10,500 bases of DNA, taken from positions 1-10,500 of the forward strand of contig JBEBCD010000015.1 of NCBI GenBank assembly GCA_041158045.1. The letters run 5' to 3'. Origin of the DNA: CAXRBC01 sp041158045 (GTDB lineage Bacteria; Actinomycetota; Acidimicrobiia; Acidimicrobiales; Ilumatobacteraceae). Below the pieces are notes generated by a model that was not told the DNA's origin, did not search any database, and saw only the letters and a program-made list of their open reading frames with translations. The translations under genes and the position numbers were made by a program. Below are positions 1 to 6,811 of this stretch, one piece after another. Position 1 is the stretch's first letter; each line of letters begins with the position of its first letter.

Positions 1-1152
1 CGCCCGCTGCGACCCGAGACGCGCGCCGTGCGCACGGGTCGCGATGCGTCGGGGTCCCTCGCGCCGGCGGTCTGGCCGTCGACCACCTGGTCGTACGACG
101 GGCTCGAGGCCGGCGAGGCGCACACGCGCACGCTGCACGGCACCGGCTACTACTCGCGCTGGGGCAACCCGACGGTCGACGCCTTCGAGCGCGCCGTCGC
201 CGAGCTCGAGGGCGCCGAGGCCGCCCTCGCGTTCGGCTCCGGGATGGGGGCGATCGCCACGACCGTCCTCGCGCTGTGCGGCACCGGCAGCCACGTGGTC
301 GCGCAGGCCTCCTGCTACGGCGGCACCCACGCCTTCCTCACCGGCCCGTGCGCGCGACTCGGCATCGAGGTCACCTGGGTCGACGGCGCCGAGCCCGGCG
401 CCTTCGCCGCCGCGGTCCGCCCGGGGCGCACGATGCTCGTGATGGCCGAGACGCCATCCAATCCGCGCACGCAGATCGTCGACCTCGCCGCCCTCGGCGC
501 GATCCGCGGCCCGTACACGCTCGTCGACTCGACGCTCGCCACCCCGCTCGGCCAGCGCCCGCACGACTTCGGCGTCTCGCTCGTGCTCCACTCGGCGACG
601 AAGGGCATCGCGGGGGCCAACGACGCGACCCTCGGTGTCGTGAGTGGCGAGCGCGAGCTCGTCGACGCGATCTGGTCCTACTCGGTCCTCCACGGCGCGA
701 CCGCGTCGCCGCACGACGCCGCGAGCGCGCTGAAGGGCCTCCGCACCCTCGACGTGCGCCTCGACCGCCAGTGCGCGACCGCGCTCCGCCTCGCCGAGTG
801 GCTCTCGGCGCACCCCGCGGTCGCCGCCACGTGGCACCCGGGGCTCGCGTCCCACCCGCAGCACGAGCTCGCCCGCCGCCAGATGCGCCGTCTCGGCAGC
901 GTCCTCTCGCTCGACCTGCGCGGCGGCCGCGAGGCCGCGTCGGCGCTCATGTCGCGGCTGCGGATCGCACGCCCCGCGGTGACGCTCGGCGGGCCCGAGA
1001 CGCTGGTGTCGCACTCGGTGTCGAGCACGCACGGCTCGCTCGGGCCGGACGCGCGTGCGGCGGCCGGGATCGGCGAGGGGACGATCCGCGTGTCGGTCGG
1101 CCTCGAGGCCTTCGAGGACCTGCGCGACGACCTCGCGGGAGCCCTGGGCTAG
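1..1152 (+). CDS. Trans-sulfuration enzyme family PLP-dependent protein (cystathionine gamma-synthase/lyase-like), 5' partial
   Basis: This is a Cys/Met-metabolism PLP enzyme (fold type I), a cytosolic family that makes or cleaves cystathionine, or handles homocysteine or methionine. Counting from the GTG at 28, I see SRWGNPT (43-49), the phosphate-binding SGMG (71-74), ETPSNP (141-146), the cofactor-contacting Asp in VDSTLATP (D167), the Schiff-base lysine in HSATKG (K192) and the C-terminal substrate-carboxylate Arg in GTIRVSVGLE (R354). The frame is open to base 1, and the codons before 28 read LRPETRAV, which resembles the usual family N-terminus ('.. T.AV.aGR'). There is also no TANNNT box ahead of 28, so the true start is probably just outside the window. 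After the active-site lysine the loop reads GIAGANDATLG instead of the common 'GHSD', so the exact reaction (synthase, gamma-lyase or other) is open. The stop codon shares the bases CTAG with the stop of the convergent L33 gene. Confidence 0.88.
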   Translation, partial: RPLRPETRAVRTGRDASGSLAPAVWPSTTWSYDGLEAGEAHTRTLHGTGYYSRWGNPTVDAFERAVAELEGAEAALAFGSGMGAIATTVLALCGTGSHVVAQASCYGGTHAFLTGPCARLGIEVTWVDGAEPGAFAAAVRPGRTMLVMAETPSNPRTQIVDLAALGAIRGPYTLVDSTLATPLGQRPHDFGVSLVLHSATKGIAGANDATLGVVSGERELVDAIWSYSVLHGATASPHDAASALKGLRTLDVRLDRQCATALRLAEWLSAHPAVAATWHPGLASHPQHELARRQMRRLGSVLSLDLRGGREAASALMSRLRIARPAVTLGGPETLVSHSVSSTHGSLGPDARAAAGIGEGTIRVSVGLEAFEDLRDDLAGALG

Positions 1153-1319
1153 CGCTCTTCCTTGAACACCACGTGCTTGCGCACGATGGGGTCGTACTTC
1201 TTCAGCTCGATGCGCTCGCGCGTGTTGACCTTGTTCTTGCGCGTCACGTAGGTGTACCCGGTGTCCGCGGTGGAGCGGAGCTTGATGATCGGGCGGCGAT
1301 CCTTGCTCTTGGCTGCCAC
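1149..1319 (-). CDS. rpmG: 50S ribosomal protein L33, zinc-independent (C-) type
   Basis: A 56-residue basic protein reading MAAKSKDRRPIIKLRST at the N-terminus and KKYDPIVRKHVVFKEER at the C-terminus, which is diagnostic of ribosomal L33. L33 sits near the E site of the large subunit. It has no cysteine, so it is the C- form rather than the zinc-ribbon (CxxC) form; actinobacterial C- paralogues end in nearly the same '.KYDP..R.HV.F.EER'. The GTG start lies one base after the L28 stop, so the two genes are one transcript and probably translationally coupled. Its TAG stop overlaps the stop of the convergent trans-sulfuration gene within CTAG. The gene is easily missed because of its size. In Streptomyces and Mycobacterium such C- paralogues belong to the Zur zinc-starvation regulon; whether a second, C+ copy exists in this genome cannot be seen here. 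Confidence 0.95.
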   Translation of the reverse strand: MAAKSKDRRPIIKLRSTADTGYTYVTRKNKVNTRERIELKKYDPIVRKHVVFKEER

Positions 1320-1320
1320 G

Positions 1321-1557
1321 TCAGACCTTCTCCCCCGCGCGGCGCATCTCGGCCACGACCGACTCGATGCCGCGCTTGTCGATGGTGCGCAGACCCTTGG
1401 CGCTCACGTGCAGCGTCACCCAGCGGCGCTCCGACGGCAGCCAGAAGCGCCGCTTCTTGGCGTTGACGCGCCACCAGCGCTTGGTCCGGATGTGGGAGTG
1501 CGAGATGGAGTAGCCCTTCGACGGGACCTTGTCCAGCACGTCGCAGCGATTTGGCAC
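1321..1557 (-). CDS. rpmB: 50S ribosomal protein L28, C- type
   Basis: A 78-residue protein with the L28 core SHSHIRTKRWWRVNAKKRRFW (20-40), followed by LPSE and VSAKGLRTIDKRGIE. It is a large-subunit protein. It has a single cysteine (C5) and lacks the two CxxC pairs of zinc-binding L28, so it is a C- form like mycobacterial RpmB2. Length is normal. The GTG start at 1557 is supported by a TACACT box ending 6 nt upstream, which predicts a leaderless mRNA. It is the first gene of a two-gene operon with rpmG, and lies back-to-back with the L31 gene across 40 bp. Confidence 0.94.
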   Translation of the reverse strand: MPNRCDVLDKVPSKGYSISHSHIRTKRWWRVNAKKRRFWLPSERRWVTLHVSAKGLRTIDKRGIESVVAEMRRAGEKV

Positions 1558-1563
1558 CCCGCG

Positions 1564-1569
1564 AGTGTA
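1564..1569 (-). promoter_or_regulatory. -10 box of the rpmB-rpmG operon
   Basis: On the minus strand TACACT fits TANNNT and is separated by 6 nt (CGCGGG) from the GTG of rpmB. That is the geometry for transcription starting at or next to the start codon. No convincing -35 is visible. Confidence 0.55.
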
Positions 1570-1582
1570 TCGGGGCCGCCGC

Positions 1583-1588
1583 TAGCAT
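1583..1588 (+). promoter_or_regulatory. -10 box of rpmE2
   Basis: TAGCAT lies 9 nt ahead of the GTG of the L31 gene, so any 5' leader would be at most 2-3 nt. No Shine-Dalgarno sequence is present. The 40-bp spacer between rpmB and rpmE2 holds both divergent -10 boxes and no recognisable Zur-box palindrome. Confidence 0.45.
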
Positions 1589-1597
1589 GGCGACCCT

Positions 1598-1870
1598 GTG
1601 AAGAGCGGCATCCACCCCGAGTATCGCTTCGTCGTCTTCGAGGACGCCTCGGCCGACTACCGCTTCCTCACCCGCTCGACGGTCAAGGTCGACCCCTCGC
1701 GCACGGTCCAGTGGACCGATGGCAACACCTACCCCGTGGTCAACCTCGAGATCTCCAACGCGAGCCACCCGTACTACACCGGCCAGATGAAGATCATCGA
1801 CTCGGCCGGTCGCGTCGAGCGCTTCAACAAGCGCTACGGCACCCGCAAGAAGACCGCGAAGAAGAAGTAG
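1598..1870 (+). CDS. rpmE2: 50S ribosomal protein L31 type B
   Basis: A 90-residue protein beginning MKSGIHPEYRFVVFED, then FLTRST (30-35), DGNTYPVVNLEISNASHPYYTG and SAGRVERFNKRYG, which is the complete type B L31 signature. L31 bridges the ribosomal subunits. It has no cysteine, so it is the zinc-free paralogue (YkgM/RpmE2 group), matching the C- state of the L28 and L33 genes beside it. The C-terminal tail TRKKTAKKK is lysine-rich as usual. The start is GTG, preceded by a TAGCAT -10 box and no ribosome-binding site. It converges with the FMN dehydrogenase gene 13 bp downstream. Confidence 0.95.
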   Translation: MKSGIHPEYRFVVFEDASADYRFLTRSTVKVDPSRTVQWTDGNTYPVVNLEISNASHPYYTGQMKIIDSAGRVERFNKRYGTRKKTAKKK

Positions 1871-1876
1871 CGGCGC

Positions 1877-1893
1877 CGCGCGCCTACCGCGCG
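1877..1893. terminator. Possible shared hairpin between convergent rpmE2 and the FMN dehydrogenase gene
   Basis: A 6-bp all-GC stem (CGCGCG/CGCGCG) with a 5-nt loop spans the 3' gap and the stop codon of the minus-strand gene. There is no T tract, so intrinsic termination is only a suggestion. Confidence 0.3.
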
Positions 1894-3098
1894 CGCACGA
1901 CCGAGGCCCGCCCGCGCAGGCCCCACACCGAGGTGGCGCCCACGAGCGCCATGGTGCGCGAGATGCCCTGCGTGAGGTGGTCGATGACCCACCGCACGCC
2001 CATCTCGCCGCCGGCGCCGAGCCCGTAGAGATAGGGCCGGCCGCACATCGCGGCACGTGCGCCGAGCGCCACCGCCTTCACCACGTCGCCGCCCCTGCGG
2101 ATCCCGCCGTCGACGAGCACCTCGATCGAGTCCCCGACCGCGTCCATCACCGGCGGCAGCAGCTCGATCGGCGCGGGCGAACCGTCGAGCTGGCGACCCC
2201 CGTGGTTGGACAGTGCGATCGCGTCGATGCCGAGCGATGCCGCGGTGCGGGCGTCCTCCACGCACTGGATGCCCTTCAGCATGAGCGGCAGGCCCGACTC
2301 CTCGCGGATCCACTCGACGTCGCGCCACGACAGCGTGGGGTCGAACTGGGAGTTGACGTACGCCGAGAGGTTGATCGCCCGCGTGCCGTCCAGCTCGGCG
2401 CGCCCCGCGACCGCGGAGAACGTGATCGGCTCGCTGCGCAGGAACCGCCACGTCCACCGCGGGTGGCGCACGCCGTCGACGAACGTGTCGAGCCCGATCT
2501 TGGGCGGCAGGGTGAAGCCGCGCCGCACGTCGCGCTCGCGCCGCCCGAAGACCGCCGTGTCGACCGTGAGCATGATCGCCCGGTAGCCGGCGTCACGGGC
2601 GCGCTGCACGAGCTCGCGCGACAGGCCGCGGTCGCGCCAGACGTACAGCTGGTACCACATCGGTCCGGTCGCGGCCGCCGCCGTCTCCTCGATCGAGCGG
2701 GTGCCGAGCGTCGAGAGCGTGTACGGCAGCCTCGCGTCGCCGGCGGCCCGCGCGACGGCGAGCTCGCCGTCCGGGTGCGCGATGCGGGTGAAGCCCGTGG
2801 GCGACAGCGCCAGCGGGTACGGCACCTGCTGCCCCATGATCGTGGTCGACGTGTCGATCTCGGACACGTCCACGAGCACCCGGGGTTCGAGCCGCACGTC
2901 GTCGAAGGCCCGCGAGTTGTTGGCCAGCGACCACTCGTCCTCGGCCGCGCCGTCGAAGTAGTCGAAGACGCCGCCCGGGAGCGCGCGCTTGGCCAGCGCG
3001 CGCAGGTCGCCGACGCTCCCGCAGCGCGACAGGCGGCGCCGTTCGGCGTTCCAGTCCCAGCGCCGCAGCGAGACGACCGAGCGCAGCGCCCTCAGCAC
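1884..3098 (-). CDS. FMN-dependent alpha-hydroxy-acid dehydrogenase/oxidase (L-lactate dehydrogenase-like)
   Basis: A 404-residue member of the FMN-dependent 2-hydroxy-acid oxidase family (lactate dehydrogenase LldD, glycolate oxidase, mandelate dehydrogenase), which oxidises 2-hydroxy acids to 2-oxo acids. Visible in order: FDYFDGAAEDE (45-55) with substrate Tyr47; LSPTGF (98-103) at the FMN site; QLYVW (150-154); TVDTAVFGRRERD (178-190); LMLKGI with Lys275 contacting FMN; the catalytic-base motif SNHGGRQLD with His299 and Arg302; and phosphate-binding VDGGIRRGGD (329-338) plus GRPYLYGL (353-360). All key residues are intact and length is normal. The GTG start is fixed by a TAGCGT box 6 nt upstream. 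It lies 13 bp after the decarboxylase on the same strand, so it may be read both from its own promoter and by read-through. Substrate (lactate, an aromatic 2-hydroxy acid or other) is not determined. Confidence 0.93.
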   Translation of the reverse strand: MLRALRSVVSLRRWDWNAERRRLSRCGSVGDLRALAKRALPGGVFDYFDGAAEDEWSLANNSRAFDDVRLEPRVLVDVSEIDTSTTIMGQQVPYPLALSPTGFTRIAHPDGELAVARAAGDARLPYTLSTLGTRSIEETAAAATGPMWYQLYVWRDRGLSRELVQRARDAGYRAIMLTVDTAVFGRRERDVRRGFTLPPKIGLDTFVDGVRHPRWTWRFLRSEPITFSAVAGRAELDGTRAINLSAYVNSQFDPTLSWRDVEWIREESGLPLMLKGIQCVEDARTAASLGIDAIALSNHGGRQLDGSPAPIELLPPVMDAVGDSIEVLVDGGIRRGGDVVKAVALGARAAMCGRPYLYGLGAGGEMGVRWVIDHLTQGISRTMALVGATSVWGLRGRASVVRAR

Positions 3099-3104
3099 GG
3101 CGTC

Positions 3105-3110
3105 ACGCTA
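3105..3110 (-). promoter_or_regulatory. -10 box of the FMN dehydrogenase gene
   Basis: TAGCGT on the minus strand, 6 nt (GACGCC) before the GTG at 3098, immediately after the stop codon of the decarboxylase. It gives the downstream gene its own leaderless start. Confidence 0.5.
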
Positions 3111-3111
3111 C

Positions 3112-4536
3112 TCAGGCGAGCGACGCGAGGATCGCGTCGATCTCCTCGATGGTCGTGCGCGGGTTGACGATGCACATGCGCAGCACGGTCTCGCCGTCCC
3201 ACGTGGTCGGCACGACGAACGCACGCCCCTCCGCGAGCATCCGATCGCTCCACGCCTGGTAGTCGCCGGGCGACCAGCCCGTGCGCCGCAGGACGAGGAT
3301 CGAGAGCTCGGGCTCGAGCAGCAGCTCGAGGTGCGGCTGCGCCCGCACGTGGTCGGCGGCGAGGCGGGCGACCTGGAGCGTGATCTCCATGGCCTCCTCG
3401 TAGGCCTCGGTGCCGTGGGTGGCGAGGCTGAACCAGAAGGGCAGGCCGCGCGCGCGGCGCGTGAGGTGGTGCGCGAGGTCCGCGGGGTTGGCCTGGGCGT
3501 CGCCGAGGTCGTCCTGCTGGAGCACGTCGAGGTACTCCGCCTTCTGCGTGTGCGCCGCGCGCGCCACCCGCGGATCGCGGTAGACGAGCGCGCAGCAGTC
3601 GTACGGGCCGAAGAGCCACTTGTGGGGGTCGACGATGAGGCTGTCGGCGCGCTCGATGCCGACGAACAGGTGCCGCACGCTCGGCGCGCACAGCGCCGCC
3701 GCGCCGTAGGCGCCGTCCACGTGCAGCCACGCCCCGAGCTCGGCCGCCACGTCGGCCGCGGCGTGGAGGTCGTCGATCACCCCGAGGTTGGTCGTGCCGG
3801 CGGTGGCGACCACGGCGCACACGCGCGCCCGGTCGGCATCCGTGAGCCCCGCGACCGCGGCCCGCAGCGCGTCGCGCGACAGGCGGCCCTGACGATCGGG
3901 CTCGACGCGCAGGTGCTGCGCATCCATCGCCGAGATCGCGAGCGCCACCGACGAGTGCGCGCCGCCCGAGGCGACGATGATCGGCCGCACGCCCTCCATC
4001 GCACCGCCCGCGGCCGCGCGCCAGCGCCACCGCGCGGCGATGAGCGCCGAGAGGTTGCCCGCCGTGCCGCCGGCGACGAACACCCCGCCGGCCGTGGCGG
4101 GGAAACCCGCGAGCCCCGCGACCCAGGCGAGCGCCTGGTTTTCCGCGTAGACGGCGCCCGCACTCTCGAGCCACGATCCGCCGTAGATGTTGGTCGCGCT
4201 CAGCGCGAGGTCGAAGAGCACCGACGACTCCGTCGGCGCGCACGGCACGAACGACAGGAACGACGGATGGTCGACGCTGATGCACGCCCTCGACAGGTGC
4301 TTGGTGAAGATCTCGAGGGCGCGCATCCCGCCGATGCCCTCGGGGGTGATCGTCGGCCCGACCTCGCGCTCCAACGCGCTGAGCGGCTTGGGCCCGTCGA
4401 GCGGCGGCGGGTCGAGGCGCACGCGGTCCAGCGCGTACGCGAGCACGGCGATCGCCAACTTCTGGCTGTCCTCGTCGTGGTAGTGCATCCAGTACCCGTC
4501 GGACTCGTCCGGGATCTGGTACGCGGGACGGTTCAC
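3112..4536 (-). CDS. Group II pyridoxal-dependent amino-acid decarboxylase (aromatic-L-amino-acid decarboxylase-like)
   Basis: A 474-residue cytosolic PLP enzyme of the DOPA/aromatic amino acid/glutamate decarboxylase family, converting an L-amino acid to its amine and CO2. Visible: AGGTAGN (155-161), the PLP-stacking His in SGGAHSS (H194), VVATAGTTNLG (242-252), Asp in HVDGAYG (D274) and the Schiff-base lysine in VDPHKWLFGPYDC (K306). Tyr335 in KAEYLDVL lies 29 residues after K306, the same distance as catalytic Tyr332 after Lys303 in mammalian DOPA decarboxylase. This supports decarboxylation rather than the oxidative aldehyde-synthase variant. The frame extends upstream to a GTG at 4656, but the GTG at 4536 begins the conserved part and has TATCGT 7 nt before it, so 4536 is chosen. 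It is followed by a hydroxy-acid dehydrogenase, perhaps co-transcribed. Substrate is unknown. Confidence 0.93.
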   Translation of the reverse strand: MNRPAYQIPDESDGYWMHYHDEDSQKLAIAVLAYALDRVRLDPPPLDGPKPLSALEREVGPTITPEGIGGMRALEIFTKHLSRACISVDHPSFLSFVPCAPTESSVLFDLALSATNIYGGSWLESAGAVYAENQALAWVAGLAGFPATAGGVFVAGGTAGNLSALIAARWRWRAAAGGAMEGVRPIIVASGGAHSSVALAISAMDAQHLRVEPDRQGRLSRDALRAAVAGLTDADRARVCAVVATAGTTNLGVIDDLHAAADVAAELGAWLHVDGAYGAAALCAPSVRHLFVGIERADSLIVDPHKWLFGPYDCCALVYRDPRVARAAHTQKAEYLDVLQQDDLGDAQANPADLAHHLTRRARGLPFWFSLATHGTEAYEEAMEITLQVARLAADHVRAQPHLELLLEPELSILVLRRTGWSPGDYQAWSDRMLAEGRAFVVPTTWDGETVLRMCIVNPRTTIEEIDAILASLA

Positions 4537-4543
4537 CGCGCCG

Positions 4544-4549
4544 ACGATA
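4544..4549 (-). promoter_or_regulatory. -10 box of the decarboxylase gene
   Basis: TATCGT on the minus strand, 7 nt (CGGCGCG) ahead of the GTG at 4536. A weak -35-like TTCGCT lies 17 nt further upstream. This box decides the start codon against the longer open frame to 4656. The 173-bp divergent spacer up to the cytochrome gene holds the two promoters and no other gene that I can see. Confidence 0.55.
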
Positions 4550-4697
4550 CGCGCGACGACCGCGCGAGCGAACATGGCGGGCGGGGTGCAGCCGCGGGCC
4601 GGGGGGTCGACCGGGACTCCACCCCGCCCGCGACGAGCGTACGAGACGTGCGACACGCGACCGGGGATGCGCCCGACCGCGCCCGCGGGCGCGCGGG

Positions 4698-4703
4698 TAC
4701 GCT
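4698..4703 (+). promoter_or_regulatory. -10 box of the cytochrome c gene
   Basis: TACGCT, 6 nt (CGCTGC) ahead of the GTG at 4710. Leaderless geometry; no ribosome-binding site. Confidence 0.5.
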
Positions 4704-4709
4704 CGCTGC

Positions 4710-5102
4710 GTGCGCCGCCTCGGTCTCCTCTCCCTCCCCGCGATCGCCGCCGCAGCCGTGCTCGGCGCGTGCGCCGGCGCCGAGTCGACCGTCGACGTCT
4801 CCGCGCTCTCCCCCGAGGCGCGCCGCGGCTACGAGATCTCGCAGAACGCCGGGTGCGGTGCGTGCCACGGCGACGGCGGCGAGGGCCGCGTCGGACCCAA
4901 GTGGGTGGGGCTCTACGGCTCGAGCGTCGCGCTCGGCGACGGCACCACCGTCACCGCCGACGAGGAGTACCTCGTGCGCGCGATCGTCGAGCCGGCGGCC
5001 CAGCGCCGCCGCGGCGTCACCTCGGTGATGCCGAGCAACAACCTCACCGACGACGAGGTCGCCGCGGTCGTCGAGTACATCAAGGCGCTCGCCGAGGGCT
5101 GA
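4710..5102 (+). CDS. Lipoprotein c-type cytochrome (class I, COX2 C-terminal-domain-like)
   Basis: A 130-residue exported, membrane-anchored mono-haem cytochrome that would carry electrons on the outer face of the membrane. The N-terminus MRRLGLLSLPAIAAAAVLGAC is a lipoprotein signal peptide with lipobox LGAC (C21). Haem attachment is CGACH (C49, C52, H53), followed by GEGRVGPKWVGLYGS (57-71), DGTTVTADEEYLVRAI (77-92), the Met ligand in SVMPSN (M107) and LTDDEV..VVEYIKAL. This order closely matches the cytochrome c domain fused to the end of many cytochrome oxidase subunit II proteins, here as a free-standing lipoprotein. The start GTG is supported by TACGCT 6 nt upstream. No oxidase or cytochrome-biogenesis genes lie in the window, so its redox partner is unknown. 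Confidence 0.92.
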   Translation: MRRLGLLSLPAIAAAAVLGACAGAESTVDVSALSPEARRGYEISQNAGCGACHGDGGEGRVGPKWVGLYGSSVALGDGTTVTADEEYLVRAIVEPAAQRRRGVTSVMPSNNLTDDEVAAVVEYIKALAEG

Positions 5103-5139
5103 GCCCGGCCCCCACCGCCGGGCCGCGCGCCCGGGCGCG
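5103..5139. terminator. GC-rich hairpins between the convergent cytochrome c and ABC-F genes
   Basis: Directly after the cytochrome stop, a 7-bp stem GCCCGGC/GCCGGGC with a 7-nt loop (5103-5123) is followed by a 14-bp perfect palindrome (5126-5139). Both lie in the 51-bp convergent gap before the ABC-F stop. There are no T tracts, but the position suits a bidirectional transcription end. Confidence 0.4.
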
Positions 5140-5153
5140 GGCCGCGCGCCGCG

Positions 5154-6770
5154 TCAGGCCAGCGCGACGATCTCGAGCCAGGCGTCGCTGAAGTAGTCGA
5201 CCTGCCCGTCGGGCATCACGAGCACCTTGGTCGGCGCGAGGCGCCGCACGAACTCCTCGTCGTGGCTGACGAGCACCATCGCCCCCGTCCACTGGGACAG
5301 GGCGTCCGCGATCGCCTCGCGGCTCGCGGGGTCCAGGTTGTTGGTCGGCTCGTCGAGCAGCAGCAGGTTGTGCCTGCCCACGAGCATCATCGCGAGCGCG
5401 AGCTTCGTCTTCTCGCCGCCCGAGAGCGTGCCGGCCTCCTGGAACACCTTGTCCCCCGAGAGGCCGAACATCCCGAGCATCCCGCGCAGCTGCGTCTCGG
5501 TGAGCCCGAGCGACACCGGCGCCTGCTCGCGCATGTGGTCCACGAGCGAGCGCTCGGGCACCAGGTTGTCGTGCTCCTGGGCGTAGTAGCCGACGCTCAC
5601 CTTGTAGCCGTACTCGACGTCGCCGGCCTCGGCGCCCGTCTCGCCCGCGAGGATGCGCAGCAGGCTCGTCTTGCCCGCACCGTTGAGCCCGAGCACGAGC
5701 AGCCGCTCGCCGCGCCCGAGGTCGAAGCCGACCCCGTGGAACACGTCGGGCCCGCCGTAGGACTTGCGCAACTCGTGCGCCACGAGCACCGTCTCGCCGC
5801 ACGCCGGAGGCTCGGGTAGGCGCACCTCGCGCACCTTGGCGGCGCGCGGCGCGTGCACGCGCTCCGACTCGAGGCGCGCGATGCGCTTCTCCACGCTGTG
5901 CGCCATCGCCGCCTTCGTCGCCTTGGCGCCGAAGCGGTCCACCACCCGCTGCAGGCGGTCGATCTCCTTGGCCTGCTGCACGGCGCGGCGCGCCTGGCGC
6001 TCCTCGTCGGCGGCCCGCGCCCGCAGGTACTGGGAGTAGGTGCCCCGGTACTCGTGCAGCGTGCCCTCGTCGGCCTCGTCCGGGCGGTCGAGGTGCAGCA
6101 CCCGCGTGATCGCCTCGTCGAGCAGCTCGAGGTCGTGGCTGATGACGAGCAGCGCGCCCTTGTAGCCGCGGAGGAAGTCGAGCATCCAGGTCTTGGCGTC
6201 CACGTCCAGGTGGTTGGTCGGCTCGTCGAGCAGCAGGGTGTCGCTCCCGCCGAAGAGGATGCGCGAGAGCTCGACGCGGCGACGCTCGCCGCCCGAGAGG
6301 ACGCCGAGCGGGAGGTCCATGCGGTCGGCCTTGAGCCCGAGTCCCGCAGCGATCGCCCGCGCCTCGGCGCCCGCGGCGTAGCCGCCCTTGGCCGCGAACG
6401 CCTCCTCGGCGCGGGTGAAGCGCGCGATGCGATCGGCCGTCGGCGACTCCTCCATCGCGATGCGCAGCTTCTCCATCCGCACGAGGTCCTCGTCGATGCC
6501 GCGACCCGACAGCACGTGCGACACCGCGGTGCGTCCGTCGAACGCACCGGCGATCCGCGGGTCCTGCGGCAGGTAGCCGAAGTCGCCGCGGCGCGTCACC
6601 GTCCCCCCGCGCGCCTCGGCCGCGCCGCCGAGCACGCGCAGCAGGCTGGTCTTGCCCGCGCCGTTGCGGCCGACGAGCCCGACCTTGTCCCGGGCCGCGA
6701 GGGTGAAGGTCGCGCCGCGCACCACCGTGCGCGCGCCCACCTCCACCACGAGGTCCTTCACCTGGAGCAC
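5154..6770 (-). CDS. ABC-F family ATP-binding cassette protein (ribosome-associated ATPase)
   Basis: A soluble twin-ATPase of 538 residues with no membrane segment, typical of ABC-F proteins, which act at the ribosomal E site in translation rescue, translation regulation or antibiotic resistance. Domain 1 has Walker A GRNGAGKTS (34-42), signature LSGGE (158-162), Walker B LLLDEPTNHLD (179-189) and His212. Residues about 235-315 form the charged interdomain linker. Domain 2 has Walker A GLNGAGKTS (361-369), LSGGE (449-453), LLLDEPTNNLD (470-480) and His503. Both sites look catalytically complete. The open frame extends to 6824, but MLQVKDLVVEVG starting at GTG 6770 matches the family N-terminus, and a longer start would run into the divergent gene. 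A weak GAGACT hexamer lies 6 nt upstream. The subfamily and any resistance role cannot be assigned by eye. Confidence 0.93.
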   Translation of the reverse strand: MLQVKDLVVEVGARTVVRGATFTLAARDKVGLVGRNGAGKTSLLRVLGGAAEARGGTVTRRGDFGYLPQDPRIAGAFDGRTAVSHVLSGRGIDEDLVRMEKLRIAMEESPTADRIARFTRAEEAFAAKGGYAAGAEARAIAAGLGLKADRMDLPLGVLSGGERRRVELSRILFGGSDTLLLDEPTNHLDVDAKTWMLDFLRGYKGALLVISHDLELLDEAITRVLHLDRPDEADEGTLHEYRGTYSQYLRARAADEERQARRAVQQAKEIDRLQRVVDRFGAKATKAAMAHSVEKRIARLESERVHAPRAAKVREVRLPEPPACGETVLVAHELRKSYGGPDVFHGVGFDLGRGERLLVLGLNGAGKTSLLRILAGETGAEAGDVEYGYKVSVGYYAQEHDNLVPERSLVDHMREQAPVSLGLTETQLRGMLGMFGLSGDKVFQEAGTLSGGEKTKLALAMMLVGRHNLLLLDEPTNNLDPASREAIADALSQWTGAMVLVSHDEEFVRRLAPTKVLVMPDGQVDYFSDAWLEIVALA

Positions 6771-6798
6771 CCGACGAGTCTCGCACCGTCCGCCCGCG

Positions 6799-6804
6799 TA
6801 GCGT
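6799..6804 (+). promoter_or_regulatory. -10 box of the DUF1295 gene
   Basis: TAGCGT, 7 nt (CGTCGGG) ahead of the GTG at 6812, in the 41-bp spacer between divergent genes. The arrangement is leaderless. Confidence 0.5.
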
Positions 6805-6811
6805 CGTCGGG

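Noticed and set aside
1558..1597. Zur box between rpmB and rpmE2
   Set aside because: I looked for an AT-rich inverted repeat of the TGAAAATGATTTTCA type. None is present in the 40 bp.
4537..4656. 40-residue N-terminal extension of the decarboxylase up to a GTG at 4656
   Set aside because: The extension is low-complexity, unlike the family N-terminus, and would place the good TATCGT -10 box inside the gene.
2989..5028. Very long open frames opposite or out of phase with the real genes (for example 2989-5028 + and 5080-7068 -)
   Set aside because: They are Arg/Ala/Pro-rich frames without domain motifs, an artefact of the very high GC content that removes stop codons.
6777..6782. AGTCTC near the ABC-F/DUF1295 divergent promoter, resembling an operator half-site
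   Set aside because: A six-base match without a second arm is expected by chance. It is mentioned only as a weak -10-like hexamer of the ABC-F gene.
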